NCBI GenBank assembly: GCA_023432985.1
Contig: JAEZEQ010000052.1
Coordinates: 1 to 64,000, forward strand
DNA from: Bacteroidota bacterium
GTDB lineage: Bacteria; Bacteroidota; Bacteroidia; CAIKAF01
Direction: 5' to 3'
Length of the DNA stretch: 64,000 nt
Part shown: positions 26,110 to 35,282 of the stretch, one piece after another
How positions within the stretch are numbered: position 1 is the first letter of the stretch
Layout: each line of letters begins with the position of its first letter
Notes under the pieces: model-generated
Databases searched by the model: none
What the model was told of the DNA's origin: nothing
What the model saw: the letters and a program-made list of their open reading frames with translations, nothing else
Program-made: the position numbers and the translations under genes

Positions 26110-27107
26110 TGTCTTTTATTTTTAATTCGTGGTACCCTTTGTGTTTTTTCGAAGAATTGGAAAAACAAAATCCCTTGCCCAAAAAAATATTGGGTAAAAA
26201 CTTGTTGATTTTCAAGAATAACAAAGGCGAAATTGGCGTTCTGGAAGATCGATGCTGTCACCGTAATGTACAGCTGAGTTTGGGAAGTCCCCATGGCGAA
26301 GGTATACGCTGCGCCTATCATGGATGGACCTATAATATACACGGAAAATGTATAGATATTCCATCTTTACCTAAAGACAAGGATATTCCCACGGCTTGCA
26401 AGGTGATAAGTTATCCCCTGCGATTGGATTATAATATAGTTTGGGTTTGGTTAGGTGACCCCGAAAAGAGGGATGAGTCCGCCCTGCCTCCATTGCCCGA
26501 AATGCATCATATGCCGCGGGTTTTCAATTACCATTACTTTAAAGGCGATTTGATGCAGGTTGCCGAAAGTCTCATCGATGCCTATCATATCAATCATGTA
26601 CACAAAAATTCTATTCAAGGTATCATGGGACATTTGCATGAAGGGCAGGTGGATTTTAACCTGAACCTGAGCGAAAATGCCCTCACCGGCACTTATCTGC
26701 GCAAGAATGAAGGAAGTATTTTCGAGAAATTTTATTTCGGATCTCAACCTTATATCACGACCCATTTTGGCTTTTGGTTTCCGCATACATCCAAACTCGA
26801 TATAGCCTTTCCTAAGCGAAGAATGGTGATTTATGAGTTTTTTTACCCCGTAGACGAAGCGCAAATTTGCCTCATACAAATTACCCTTTGGGAAAATATA
26901 TTCGCACTTTTTCCTGCTTTTGCACGAAATTTTATGGCTCGAAAATCGGAAAAAATCGTGGAAGAAGATTTGGTTTTTCTCGAAAATAGTTATGCCCTTA
27001 AACAAGAAAATCAATACAAAGATCTCTTGGTGAGTCCCTCCGACGAAGTGAGTCTCGCTTTTATAAAATTATGGAAGAATAATATCAGTACGCATGAAGA
27101 CTGTTAG
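26109..27107 (+). CDS. Rieske-type non-heme iron oxygenase (alpha-subunit-like), 332 aa
   Basis: Rieske [2Fe-2S] domain at the N-terminus: C49-x-H51 (in DRCCHRN) and C68-x-x-H71 (CAYHGW). The catalytic domain has the mononuclear iron motif D157-x-x-H160-x4-H165 (in LIDAYHINHVH). The architecture is that of aromatic-ring-hydroxylating oxygenase alpha subunits and single-component relatives that oxidise or demethylate large hydrophobic substrates. No reductase or ferredoxin gene is next to it. The C-terminus overlaps the next gene's start by 14 bases, which indicates translational coupling and joint function with the CrtU-like FAD protein. The substrate is unknown; a carotenoid or other terpenoid is a reasonable inference from that neighbour. 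Confidence 0.82.
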   Translation: MSFIFNSWYPLCFFEELEKQNPLPKKILGKNLLIFKNNKGEIGVLEDRCCHRNVQLSLGSPHGEGIRCAYHGWTYNIHGKCIDIPSLPKDKDIPTACKVISYPLRLDYNIVWVWLGDPEKRDESALPPLPEMHHMPRVFNYHYFKGDLMQVAESLIDAYHINHVHKNSIQGIMGHLHEGQVDFNLNLSENALTGTYLRKNEGSIFEKFYFGSQPYITTHFGFWFPHTSKLDIAFPKRRMVIYEFFYPVDEAQICLIQITLWENIFALFPAFARNFMARKSEKIVEEDLVFLENSYALKQENQYKDLLVSPSDEVSLAFIKLWKNNISTHEDC

Positions 27108-28587
27108 AAATTATATTCAAAATAAACTGCAGAATTATAAGGTTCCCTTAAACCGGGTCGATTCCTCCTTGCCCCTAAAAGGAAATAATTTACCCCGGGT
27201 GGCCGTCATTGGAGGGGGATTGGCAGGAATGACCGCTGCACTTGAACTTGCAGAAAAAGGATTCCGTGTAACGCTCTATGAAAAAAATTCATATTGGGGC
27301 GGAAAATTGGGCAGTTGGACTTTTGCCGATGGAGATAAAGAACTGCGCACCACACACGGTTTTCACGCATTTTTCAATCAGTATTATAACCTCAATTCCC
27401 TGCTTGAAAAATTGCATGTTTCCGATGCATTAATCGATATTGACGATTATAAGATTTTATTTAATGAACAGGAATCGGTCGGGTTTAAAGGTTTGGATAC
27501 CACTCCTGTATTCAATGTCTTGGCCCTTAGAAAAAGAGGAATTTTTCATTGGACGACCTTCCTTAATCCCCTCTGTATTCCACTTTTAGATCTGTTTCGC
27601 TACGACGAAAAAAAGACCTTCCGAAAATATGACCATATGAGTTTTGCCGATTTTGCCCGTAAAACCATGATGCCCGCAAAAATGAAAGTGGTCTTCAGCT
27701 CCTTTGCACGCGCCTTCTTTGCAGAGCCCGACAAAATGAGTATGGCCGAACTGATTAAAGGGTTTCATTTTTATTTTCTTAGTAATGATAAAGGTCTGCT
27801 ATATAAAACATTAAACGATGATTTTGAATATAGCTTATTGCAACCTTTTCTGAAAGAATTGGAAAAAAATGGGGTGAATCTGCGCTTGCAAACGGAGGTG
27901 AAACGTTTGGCAAAAACTGAAGAATTTTTCGAAGTAAATGATGAGCAATACGAGCATGTAATTCTTAGCCTGGATCCCAAAGGAGCTAAAGCTTTGGCTG
28001 AAATTTCTAACGGATTGCACGTAAACGATTTCTCGATTTTGAACGGATTGAAAAGTGGTACCTATTATGCTGTGTATAGGCTGTGGACCAATCAGTTCGA
28101 AAAGAAAAAAATGCCGTTTTTTGTCATAACCGACAAGAAAAAAGTACTCGACAGCATTACCTTTTATCATGATGTAGAAAAAGAAAGTCAGCGCTGGAGC
28201 CGTGAAAATAATGGAGGCATTTTCGAATTGCATTCCTATTCTTTACCCGAAGATATGACAGATGAGGAGGAAATTAAACAAGCATTTTTGGAAGAGTTTT
28301 TCCATTATGTACCCGAATTGAAAGGTATGGAAATCAAACATACATATTTTCAGTACAAAAACGATTTCCCTGCATTTCATATAGGTCAGCGGGCAAAGAG
28401 ACCCGAAGTAGAAATGGAAACAGAGGGACTCTATTGTGCGGGCGATTGGATTAAAATGGATAATCCCTCCATGTTGATGGAAGCAGCCTGTACCTCGGCT
28501 ATACTGGCCTCGAATGCCATTTGTCGTAAATATCAAATTCGCGAAACCCCATTATATTCCGTGCCTTTAAAAGGTGTATTGGCCTAG
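27094..28587 (+). CDS. CrtU/phytoene-desaturase-type FAD-dependent oxidoreductase, 497 aa
   Basis: The FAD-binding Rossmann motif RVAVIGGGLAGMTAALELAEKG lies at about residues 35-56, followed by VTLYEKNSYWGGKLGSW, the usual second part. The region TTHGFHAFFNQYYNLNSLLEKL (about 88-109) closely resembles the 'RGFHAFFRQYYNL' signature of isorenieratene synthase (CrtU) type beta-carotene desaturase/methyltransferases. The C-terminal FAD contact GLYCAGDWIKMDNPSMLMEAACTSA is intact. It may act on a carotenoid ring end or a related polyene, but no other carotenoid genes lie nearby. It begins inside the Rieske gene. Alternative: a generic amine-oxidase-like flavoprotein. Confidence is high for the superfamily, moderate for the CrtU affinity. 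Confidence 0.72.
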   Translation: MKTVRNYIQNKLQNYKVPLNRVDSSLPLKGNNLPRVAVIGGGLAGMTAALELAEKGFRVTLYEKNSYWGGKLGSWTFADGDKELRTTHGFHAFFNQYYNLNSLLEKLHVSDALIDIDDYKILFNEQESVGFKGLDTTPVFNVLALRKRGIFHWTTFLNPLCIPLLDLFRYDEKKTFRKYDHMSFADFARKTMMPAKMKVVFSSFARAFFAEPDKMSMAELIKGFHFYFLSNDKGLLYKTLNDDFEYSLLQPFLKELEKNGVNLRLQTEVKRLAKTEEFFEVNDEQYEHVILSLDPKGAKALAEISNGLHVNDFSILNGLKSGTYYAVYRLWTNQFEKKKMPFFVITDKKKVLDSITFYHDVEKESQRWSRENNGGIFELHSYSLPEDMTDEEEIKQAFLEEFFHYVPELKGMEIKHTYFQYKNDFPAFHIGQRAKRPEVEMETEGLYCAGDWIKMDNPSMLMEAACTSAILASNAICRKYQIRETPLYSVPLKGVLA

Positions 28588-28614
28588 TTTTTTTTTGAGG
28601 AATAGTCCTGAAAA

Positions 28615-28648
28615 TTTGAAAATTATTCGCTCTTTCTTGTTATCTTTG
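28615..28648 (+). promoter_or_regulatory. Candidate promoter of guaB
   Basis: TTTG at 28615-28618 and TATCTTTG (perfect TAnnTTTG) at 28641-28648 with a 22-base spacer. The ATG at 28668 lies 19 bases further on. Confidence 0.65.
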
Positions 28649-28667
28649 CCCAATTTTTTAGTACTAT

Positions 28668-30146
28668 ATGTCAACAGAATCAAATAAATTTTTAGCGGAA
28701 GGCTTAACCTTCGATGATGTATTGGTGGTACCTGCTCATTCCGAAATTTTACCGCACGAAGCCAATATCAGTTCTCATTTTACACGCAATATAAAGGTGA
28801 ATATGCCTATTATTTCGGCAGCTATGGATACCGTTACCGAATCGGAAATGGCTATAGCTATGGCGCGTGAAGGTGGAATCGGGGTATTGCATAAGAATAT
28901 GTCTCCCGAACAACAGGCTTTGATGGTGCGTAAGGTGAAAAGAGCCGAAAGCGGAATGATATTAGATCCCATTACTTTGCCTGTGCACGCTACTGTGGGC
29001 GATGCCTTGGGGCTGATGGCCGAGTACAAAATCGGGGGTATTCCGGTGGTGGATGAGCAAAGAAAATTGGTTGGTATTATTACCAATCGCGATTTGCGCT
29101 TCGAGAAAAATCCAACCCGTGCCGTTTCGGAAATTATGACTGCCGAAAATCTGATTACATCGAACGAAATTCCCGATCTGAATAAGGCCGAAGCTATATT
29201 GCAATTGCATAAAATCGAGAAATTGCCCGTGGTAGACGCTTCCGGAAAATTGATCGGATTGATTACCTATAAAGATATTATTAAAGCCAAACATAAACCT
29301 TTTGCCTGTAAGGACGAGCATGGACGTTTGCGCGTTGCTGCTGCTGTAGGTACAGGTAAAGATGCCTTCGATCGGGTCGAAAAACTGGTTCAGGCCGGCG
29401 TTGATGCTATAGTGATTGATACAGCGCACGGACATAGTGCAGGGGTTATTAACGTAATCCGCGATATACGCAATGCCTATACGCAAGTGCAAATTGTGGC
29501 CGGAAATATTGCTACAGGTTCGGCCGCTAAGGCTTTGGTAGATGTGGGTGTAGATGCCGTAAAGGTGGGTATCGGACCCGGATCTATTTGTACAACCCGT
29601 GTTGTTGCCGGTATTGGTGTTCCACAGTTGACCGCAGTGATGTCTGTGTCAGAGGCAATCAAAGGAAGCGGCGTTTCGGTTATTGCCGATGGAGGTATAC
29701 GTTTCTCGGGAGATATGGTGAAAGCTTTCGTTGCCGGTGCCGACTGTATTATGGCCGGAAGTATACTTGCAGGCTCTGAAGAATGTCCCGGCGATACCAT
29801 TATTTTCGAAGGACGTAAGTTTAAATCATACCGTGGTATGGGCTCCCTCGAAGCTATGCAAAGAGGAAGTAAAGACCGCTATTTCCAGGCCGAAACAACC
29901 GATGCGAAAAAATTAGTGCCGGAAGGTATTGTGGGCCGTGTTCCCTATAAAGGAACGGTTTCGGAAGTCTTATACCAGATGGTGGGGGGACTAAGAGCCG
30001 GAATGGGGTATACCGGATCTAAAACTATTTCTAATCTTAAAGATGCTCAGTTTATTCGCATTACGAATGCAGGGGTTATTGAAAGTCACCCTCATAATAT
30101 TGTGATTACCAGTGAAGCACCAAATTATAGTAAATCATTTAAATAA
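28668..30146 (+). CDS. guaB: IMP dehydrogenase, 492 aa
   Basis: Oxidises IMP to XMP with NAD+, the first committed step of GMP synthesis. The TIM barrel opens with LTFDDVLVVPAHSE. A CBS pair is inserted (about residues 95-210, with GIPVVDEQRKLVGIIT and LPVVDASGKLIGLIT). The catalytic loop GIGPGSICTTRVVAGIGVPQ holds C308, and the mobile flap is in YRGMGSLEAM. Full length. guaA, which acts next, is 20 kb away with its own promoter. The gene for the large parvulin protein starts 14 bases after the stop codon without a visible promoter, so the two may share a transcript. Confidence 0.97.
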   Translation: MSTESNKFLAEGLTFDDVLVVPAHSEILPHEANISSHFTRNIKVNMPIISAAMDTVTESEMAIAMAREGGIGVLHKNMSPEQQALMVRKVKRAESGMILDPITLPVHATVGDALGLMAEYKIGGIPVVDEQRKLVGIITNRDLRFEKNPTRAVSEIMTAENLITSNEIPDLNKAEAILQLHKIEKLPVVDASGKLIGLITYKDIIKAKHKPFACKDEHGRLRVAAAVGTGKDAFDRVEKLVQAGVDAIVIDTAHGHSAGVINVIRDIRNAYTQVQIVAGNIATGSAAKALVDVGVDAVKVGIGPGSICTTRVVAGIGVPQLTAVMSVSEAIKGSGVSVIADGGIRFSGDMVKAFVAGADCIMAGSILAGSEECPGDTIIFEGRKFKSYRGMGSLEAMQRGSKDRYFQAETTDAKKLVPEGIVGRVPYKGTVSEVLYQMVGGLRAGMGYTGSKTISNLKDAQFIRITNAGVIESHPHNIVITSEAPNYSKSFK

Positions 30147-30160
30147 AAAATTAATAAAAT

Positions 30161-32113
30161 ATGCATATCCGAAAATTTTTCTCAGCAGCCTTTTTGTTAT
30201 TTGCCTCGACAGCTATTCATGCTCAGCTTAAATCTGATCCGGTGGTTCTGCAAGTTGGGCCTGAAAAAGTACATCTTTCTGAATTCGAAACCATGTTCAA
30301 AAAGAATATGCAGAAAGACCAAACGATTACTAAGGAAGCCCTCGACGAATATTTGGATTTGTTTACTTATTTCAAATTGAAAGTATTGGCCGCTAAAGAA
30401 GCCGGTGTAGATACGACGAAGTCTTTTAATATGGAATTCAACGGCTATAGAAAGCAGTTGGGCTATAATTATATGAAAGACTCTATAGCCGAGAAAAAAT
30501 TGGCTCAGCAAATGGCCGAAAGATCTCAGTTGGACCTGCATGTAAAACATATCCTGATTCAAACTCCGAATGATTGCGATACCCTGGCCGCCTATAAAAA
30601 GGCTATGGATGTGTATAATCGATTGAATAAAGGTATGAAATGGGATAATGCCGTTAAGACGTATAGCGATGATACCTATTCGAATAAATCGGATGGTGAT
30701 TTGGGTTGGTTTAGCGCAGGTATGTGGGCCTATAATTTCGAAAATGCAGCCTATGGAATGAAAAATGGTAGCTTTTCTAAACCCGTTCGATCTAAAAACG
30801 GTTATCATATTATTCACAGGGTAAACAGCCGCAAAGCCCGTGGAGAAGTGAAGGTTGCACATATTTTTGTTTCTGCCCTCGAAGCGGATAAAGAAGCTGT
30901 GGAAAAAGGAAAAACCAAAATTCAAGAAGCCTATTCTTTGTTGAAAAATGGGGAAGAGTGGACTTCTGTATTAGGCCGCTTTTCTGAAGATAGAGCCTCT
31001 GCTGCACAAAATGGGGAATTGGCTCCATTTGGAATTGGATTTATGGTGGCACCTTTCGAAGATGCCGCATTCGCACTGAAAAATATTGGCGATTTTTCTG
31101 AACCGATTCAAACTAAATTTGGATGGCATATCCTGCGATTGGTAGAAAAATCTACTCCGCCTACCTATGCCGAAAATCCCAAATTTTACAGCAGTAAAAT
31201 GGATAAAAGTCAACAATATAAAGCCTTGTTGCAAGCCGGTTTTGCCTCAAGCGTAAAAGATGAATTGGAAATTAATGAAATGAATACATATTGGAATGCA
31301 TTGAACCGTGCTTTCGATAAAAAGGATTTCCCTGCATCTAAATTGGACAGCTTGCCTGATATGACCATGTTTAGCATTGACGGAGTTAATTATTCTGTTG
31401 AAGATTTTAAAGCCTATTACAGACCACGTCTCCCCAGAACGGTTGATGTGAATGTTTGCCAAATGAAAGAGCGTTATTATTTGCCTTTCCTTTATAGTAA
31501 GATAAGCGAAAATTACGAATTGAAATTGGAAGATAAATATCCCGATTTTAAAGCCTTGATGAAGGAGTTTAAAGAAGGTATGATGCAGTTTGAATTGATG
31601 AAAAAACAAGTATGGGATAAATCTATAGAGGATACAAGCGGCCTGCGCAGCTATTTCGAAGCAAATAGAAATAATTATATGTGGGGTGAGCGTAATGAAG
31701 CTGTATTGTTTACCGGAGCCGATAGCACGGAATTGGCCTCTATGTATAAATCTTTCGATAAAATTGCTCAAAATCCGGGTTTAACGGATAAGATCTTGAA
31801 GAAAGTAAACAAGAAAGAAACACGAATTGTGCATACTACAATTTTGGAAGAGAAATCGAATAAGGATGGATTGATTCATACAAATATTGGCCCATCTGCA
31901 AAAAGATCGAATGTTTTTGCCTCGAAAAATAATTATAATGTATTGGTTCTTATAGGCGAAAGACAACCAGAGCCTAAAGAACTGAAAGAGGTTAAAGGTG
32001 CGGTAATTTCGAATTATCAGGAACATCTCGAGAAAGTATGGTTGCAGGAGCTTAAAGCAAAATATCCTGTGCAAGCCGATAGAAATGTCTTGTATCAACT
32101 CATTCAGAAATAA
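30161..32113 (+). CDS. Periplasmic peptidylprolyl isomerase with two parvulin domains, 650 aa
   Basis: Signal peptide MHIRKFFSAAFLLFASTAIHA followed by Gln. Two PpiC/parvulin domains: first at about 125-225 (LHVKHILIQTPND to GYHIIHRV), second at about 230-330 (VKVAHIFVSALEAD to FGWHILRLVE). Each retains the H-I start and the GWFS/GIGF-to-F-G-H-I end of the fold. The ~300-residue C-terminal part is SurA-like helical and has no further known domain. Probable role: chaperone for outer-membrane or T9SS-exported proteins. It is the first of three consecutive folding-factor genes; the next one starts one base after its stop. Confidence 0.88.
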   Translation: MHIRKFFSAAFLLFASTAIHAQLKSDPVVLQVGPEKVHLSEFETMFKKNMQKDQTITKEALDEYLDLFTYFKLKVLAAKEAGVDTTKSFNMEFNGYRKQLGYNYMKDSIAEKKLAQQMAERSQLDLHVKHILIQTPNDCDTLAAYKKAMDVYNRLNKGMKWDNAVKTYSDDTYSNKSDGDLGWFSAGMWAYNFENAAYGMKNGSFSKPVRSKNGYHIIHRVNSRKARGEVKVAHIFVSALEADKEAVEKGKTKIQEAYSLLKNGEEWTSVLGRFSEDRASAAQNGELAPFGIGFMVAPFEDAAFALKNIGDFSEPIQTKFGWHILRLVEKSTPPTYAENPKFYSSKMDKSQQYKALLQAGFASSVKDELEINEMNTYWNALNRAFDKKDFPASKLDSLPDMTMFSIDGVNYSVEDFKAYYRPRLPRTVDVNVCQMKERYYLPFLYSKISENYELKLEDKYPDFKALMKEFKEGMMQFELMKKQVWDKSIEDTSGLRSYFEANRNNYMWGERNEAVLFTGADSTELASMYKSFDKIAQNPGLTDKILKKVNKKETRIVHTTILEEKSNKDGLIHTNIGPSAKRSNVFASKNNYNVLVLIGERQPEPKELKEVKGAVISNYQEHLEKVWLQELKAKYPVQADRNVLYQLIQK

Positions 32114-32114
32114 T

Positions 32115-32969
32115 ATGCGGTATTTTCCCATTTTGCTCCTCATTAGTATGATGCACCATTCATGTCAGATGAATGTGCAGGATAAAACGGTGATAGCAAG
32201 GGTGGGAGAGACTGAATTGTTTGAAGAGGATGTATTGTCTGCAATTCCTGCAGGTCTCGATGAAGAGGATAGCTTGCAGTTTCTGAAAGGTTTGGTAAAC
32301 AGGTGGACTGAGGAACAAGTGATGTATCAGCTAGCCTTGGAAAATCTGCCCAATGAACAACCACGTATAGAGAATGAAATTGAAAAGTATAAACGTACGC
32401 TCTATGTGTTTACTTATGAAAACGAATTGCTGAAATCTCAGTTGGACACCAATGTACATCAACAAGAAATTAATGAGTATTTCGAATTGCATAAGAACCA
32501 GTTTGTGCTTCGGCAAAGTATTCTCAAATACCATCTTATGGTAATGGGAACGGAAACCAAACAACTCGATAAATTGCTGAAAAAATTCCAAAATCCATCC
32601 GCTGATGATTTGGCAGATTTAGGAAAGTTCTGCAGTAAATCGGCATATAAATGCGATTTTGAGGACAATTGGTCGACCCTGCATGAAGCGAAAACGCAAA
32701 TTAAACCGCTCGAACGATACCTGAAATCGAATAACCTCGAGGCCGGAAGAATGATTAAATTGGTCGACAGTAATTTGGTTTATGCGATAAAAATTAACGA
32801 ACTTAAAATAAGGGAGGATATTCCGCCGTTAGACTTCGTGAAAGATGATATAAAGGAAATTATTATCAATAACAGAAAATCTATACTCCTTCATTCCATC
32901 AGGAATAATATCTTTACCGACGCTAAGAATAATAATAAAATAGAAGTATTTCTTCCGGAAAATAAATGA
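32115..32969 (+). CDS. SurA-like lipoprotein without a clear parvulin active domain, 284 aa
   Basis: Start taken at the ATG at 32115, just after the upstream stop; the reading frame extends further upstream but only inside the preceding gene. MRYFPILLLISMMHHSC gives a lipobox-like end, so it is probably lipid-anchored. The N-terminal VIARVGETELFEEDVLSAIP matches the start of SurA-type proteins (IARVGD..I...DL). The centre (ILKYHLMVMGTETKQLDKLLKKFQNP) aligns in layout with a parvulin domain but lacks its usual G-F-S / F-G-x-H-I signature, and it has a Cys pair (FCSKSAYKC). It may be a chaperone-only paralogue. Its stop overlaps the next ATG (ATGA), so it is coupled to the downstream SurA-type isomerase. 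Confidence 0.72.
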   Translation: MRYFPILLLISMMHHSCQMNVQDKTVIARVGETELFEEDVLSAIPAGLDEEDSLQFLKGLVNRWTEEQVMYQLALENLPNEQPRIENEIEKYKRTLYVFTYENELLKSQLDTNVHQQEINEYFELHKNQFVLRQSILKYHLMVMGTETKQLDKLLKKFQNPSADDLADLGKFCSKSAYKCDFEDNWSTLHEAKTQIKPLERYLKSNNLEAGRMIKLVDSNLVYAIKINELKIREDIPPLDFVKDDIKEIIINNRKSILLHSIRNNIFTDAKNNNKIEVFLPENK

Positions 32970-34306
32970 AAAACATTGTTTTAATTTTTGCATGTATATG
33001 GTCTTCGACAAGCTTTTCACAAAAGGTGGTGGACGAAATTGTAGGTATAGTCGGCTCCGAACCTATTTTACTCAGTGAAGTGGAAGAACAAGCGCAACAG
33101 GATTTTATGAATGGAACGGGATTGCGAGACGATGCTTCTAAATGTGAATTGTTCGAAGAATTGCTGTTTCAGAAAATGTTACTCGATCAAGCCGGAAAAG
33201 ATTCACTCGAAATAAGCGATGATCAGGTAGAGTCAGAAATGGATCGCCGTATGCAATATTTCATCGTTCAGGCAGGCGGAGAGAGAGAATTGGAAGATTA
33301 TTTAGGGATGACTATTCCCGAGATTAAAAAGAATTTTCGCGAGAATATTCGTAAGCAATTGCTTATACAACAAATGCAACAAACGATTATTTCTCGTGTG
33401 AAAGTGACCCCCTCGGAGGTGAAGAGTTTTTATAAACAAATTCCTAAGGACAGTCTGCCTTTGGTTCCCTCTGAAGTGGAATATGCCCAAATCGTACTTA
33501 AACCTAAACCCAGTCCCGCCGAGATTCAAGCGGCGCGACTAAAAGCTCAGAAAATTAGAGATGAAATCAGCCGCGGTTCCTCTTTTTGCCTTAAAGCAAA
33601 ATTGGAAAGTGAGGATATAGCCTCCGCTCAAAATTGTGGCGAATTGGGATTTTTGAGAAGGGAAGACCTGGTGCCCGAATTCTCAGCAGCCGCATTCCGA
33701 CTGAAATCTTCGAGCGAAATTTCGGAAGTAGTGGAAAGTGATTTTGGTTTTCATATTATTCAACTTATTGAGAAAAGAGGTGAATTAGCCAATTTCAGAC
33801 ATATTCTTATTCGCCCTAAGGTTGGAGATTCAGAATTGGAATCCGCAGCCCAATTGCTCGATAGCCTGAGCTTGGTGCTGAAAGCTGATTCAACTCAGTT
33901 TGGTGCATTGGCACAAAAATATTCAACCGATGTGGATACCCGTTTTAATAATGGTAAAGTGGTAAATATGCGTACGGGTAATTCCCGTTTCAGAGAGGAA
34001 GAATTAGATCCTTACGCACGTATAGAAATTTTACAATTGAATACGGGCCAAACCAGCGAACCACATGTCTACCAAATGCAAACCGGAGAATCCGGATTCA
34101 GAATCATTATGCTCCTGAATCGTACCTCCCCGCATGTGGCCGATTTGCAAAACGATTTTAAGGTTATTGAAGAGGCCGCTCTGGCCAATAAACAAGCCGA
34201 CGCCATAGCACAATGGATTGAGAAAAAACAAAGTGAGATTTATATTAAAATTGGAGATCAATATAAATCTTGTGCCTTTAAAAATAATTGGAATGCTGCT
34301 CAATAA
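32966..34306 (+). CDS. SurA-type periplasmic peptidylprolyl isomerase, 446 aa
   Basis: Signal peptide MKNIVLIFACIWSSTSFSQ. SurA-like N-domain VVDEIVGIVGSEPILLSEVEEQA, then two parvulin domains: about 170-270 (VEYAQIVLKPKP to FGFHIIQLIEKRG) and about 275-385 (ANFRHILIRPKVGDSE to FRIIMLLNR). Length and order match SurA (about 430). It should escort outer-membrane proteins across the periplasm. Translation is coupled to the upstream lipoprotein by a 4-base overlap, and a MoxR ATPase follows 16 bases after its stop. The three-gene folding cluster fits a genome with heavy outer-membrane and T9SS traffic. Confidence 0.88.
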   Translation: MKNIVLIFACIWSSTSFSQKVVDEIVGIVGSEPILLSEVEEQAQQDFMNGTGLRDDASKCELFEELLFQKMLLDQAGKDSLEISDDQVESEMDRRMQYFIVQAGGERELEDYLGMTIPEIKKNFRENIRKQLLIQQMQQTIISRVKVTPSEVKSFYKQIPKDSLPLVPSEVEYAQIVLKPKPSPAEIQAARLKAQKIRDEISRGSSFCLKAKLESEDIASAQNCGELGFLRREDLVPEFSAAAFRLKSSSEISEVVESDFGFHIIQLIEKRGELANFRHILIRPKVGDSELESAAQLLDSLSLVLKADSTQFGALAQKYSTDVDTRFNNGKVVNMRTGNSRFREEELDPYARIEILQLNTGQTSEPHVYQMQTGESGFRIIMLLNRTSPHVADLQNDFKVIEEAALANKQADAIAQWIEKKQSEIYIKIGDQYKSCAFKNNWNAAQ

Positions 34307-34322
34307 ATATTAGTTTAGACAC

Positions 34323-35282
34323 ATGTATACAAACGATAAAGAAGCCGCAGATGCATTGGTGAAAAAGTATAATGCACTCACCGACGAAATTGGAAAGGTG
34401 ATTGTAGGTCAAAAAGAGGTGGTTAAAGCCACTATTATTTCTATTTTTTCTAACGGACATACCTTGCTTATCGGGGTTCCCGGATTGGCTAAAACCTTAT
34501 TGGTAAACACTATTTCGGATGCGCTGGGCCTCGACTTTAGCCGTATTCAATTTACCCCGGATCTTATGCCCTCGGATATAACCGGCTCCGAAATTTTGGA
34601 CGAAAATCGGCATTTTACATTTCTAAAAGGTCCCATTTTTGCCAATATAGTTCTGGCTGATGAGATTAACCGTACTCCACCCAAAACGCAATCTGCCCTG
34701 CTCGAAGCCATGCAAGAAAAGCATGTCACTACAGCCGGAAAAAAATACGATTTACCAAAACCATTTTTTGTTTTAGCTACTCAAAATCCCATCGAACAAG
34801 AAGGAACTTACCCTTTGCCCGAAGCTCAACTCGACCGCTTTATGTTCTCTGTTACTCTCGGATATCCCAGCTTCGATGAGGAATTGAATGTAGTGAAGAA
34901 TACAACCGCACAGTATACACCCAAGGTCGATAAGGTATTGTCGGCTGAGGAAATTTTGTATTTCCAACAGCTGATTCGTCGCGTTCCTATCGCCGATAAT
35001 GTGCTCGAATATTGTGTGAAACTGGCCTCGAAAACCAGACCCCATACCGATTTAGCTCCCGATTTGGTAAATAATTACCTCTCCTGGGGTGCAGGCCCTC
35101 GTGCCTCGCAATACCTGGTATTGGGCGCCAAAGCCCATGCCCTGATCTCAGGAAAATATAGTCCCGATATTGACGACGTGAAAGCTATTGCAGGCTATGT
35201 GCTCTCGCATCGTATCGTGACCAATTATAAGGCTGAAGCAGAAGGATATCATACCGCACGAATTATTAAGGAATTGTTGTAA
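34323..35282 (+). CDS. MoxR-family AAA+ ATPase, 319 aa
   Basis: Cytoplasmic AAA+ protein with Walker A GVPGLAKT (about 54-61), Walker B VLADEINR (about 109-116), sensor 1 in LATQNPIEQEGTYPLPEAQLDRF and the C-terminal lid ending RIIKELL. MoxR ATPases normally work with a DUF58/VWA partner encoded next door. Here the downstream gene is dapF instead, so the partner must lie elsewhere. The clustering with SurA-like genes is recurrent in Bacteroidota, to my knowledge. Its stop codon shares one base with the dapF start (TAATG). Confidence 0.9.
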   Translation: MYTNDKEAADALVKKYNALTDEIGKVIVGQKEVVKATIISIFSNGHTLLIGVPGLAKTLLVNTISDALGLDFSRIQFTPDLMPSDITGSEILDENRHFTFLKGPIFANIVLADEINRTPPKTQSALLEAMQEKHVTTAGKKYDLPKPFFVLATQNPIEQEGTYPLPEAQLDRFMFSVTLGYPSFDEELNVVKNTTAQYTPKVDKVLSAEEILYFQQLIRRVPIADNVLEYCVKLASKTRPHTDLAPDLVNNYLSWGAGPRASQYLVLGAKAHALISGKYSPDIDDVKAIAGYVLSHRIVTNYKAEAEGYHTARIIKELL

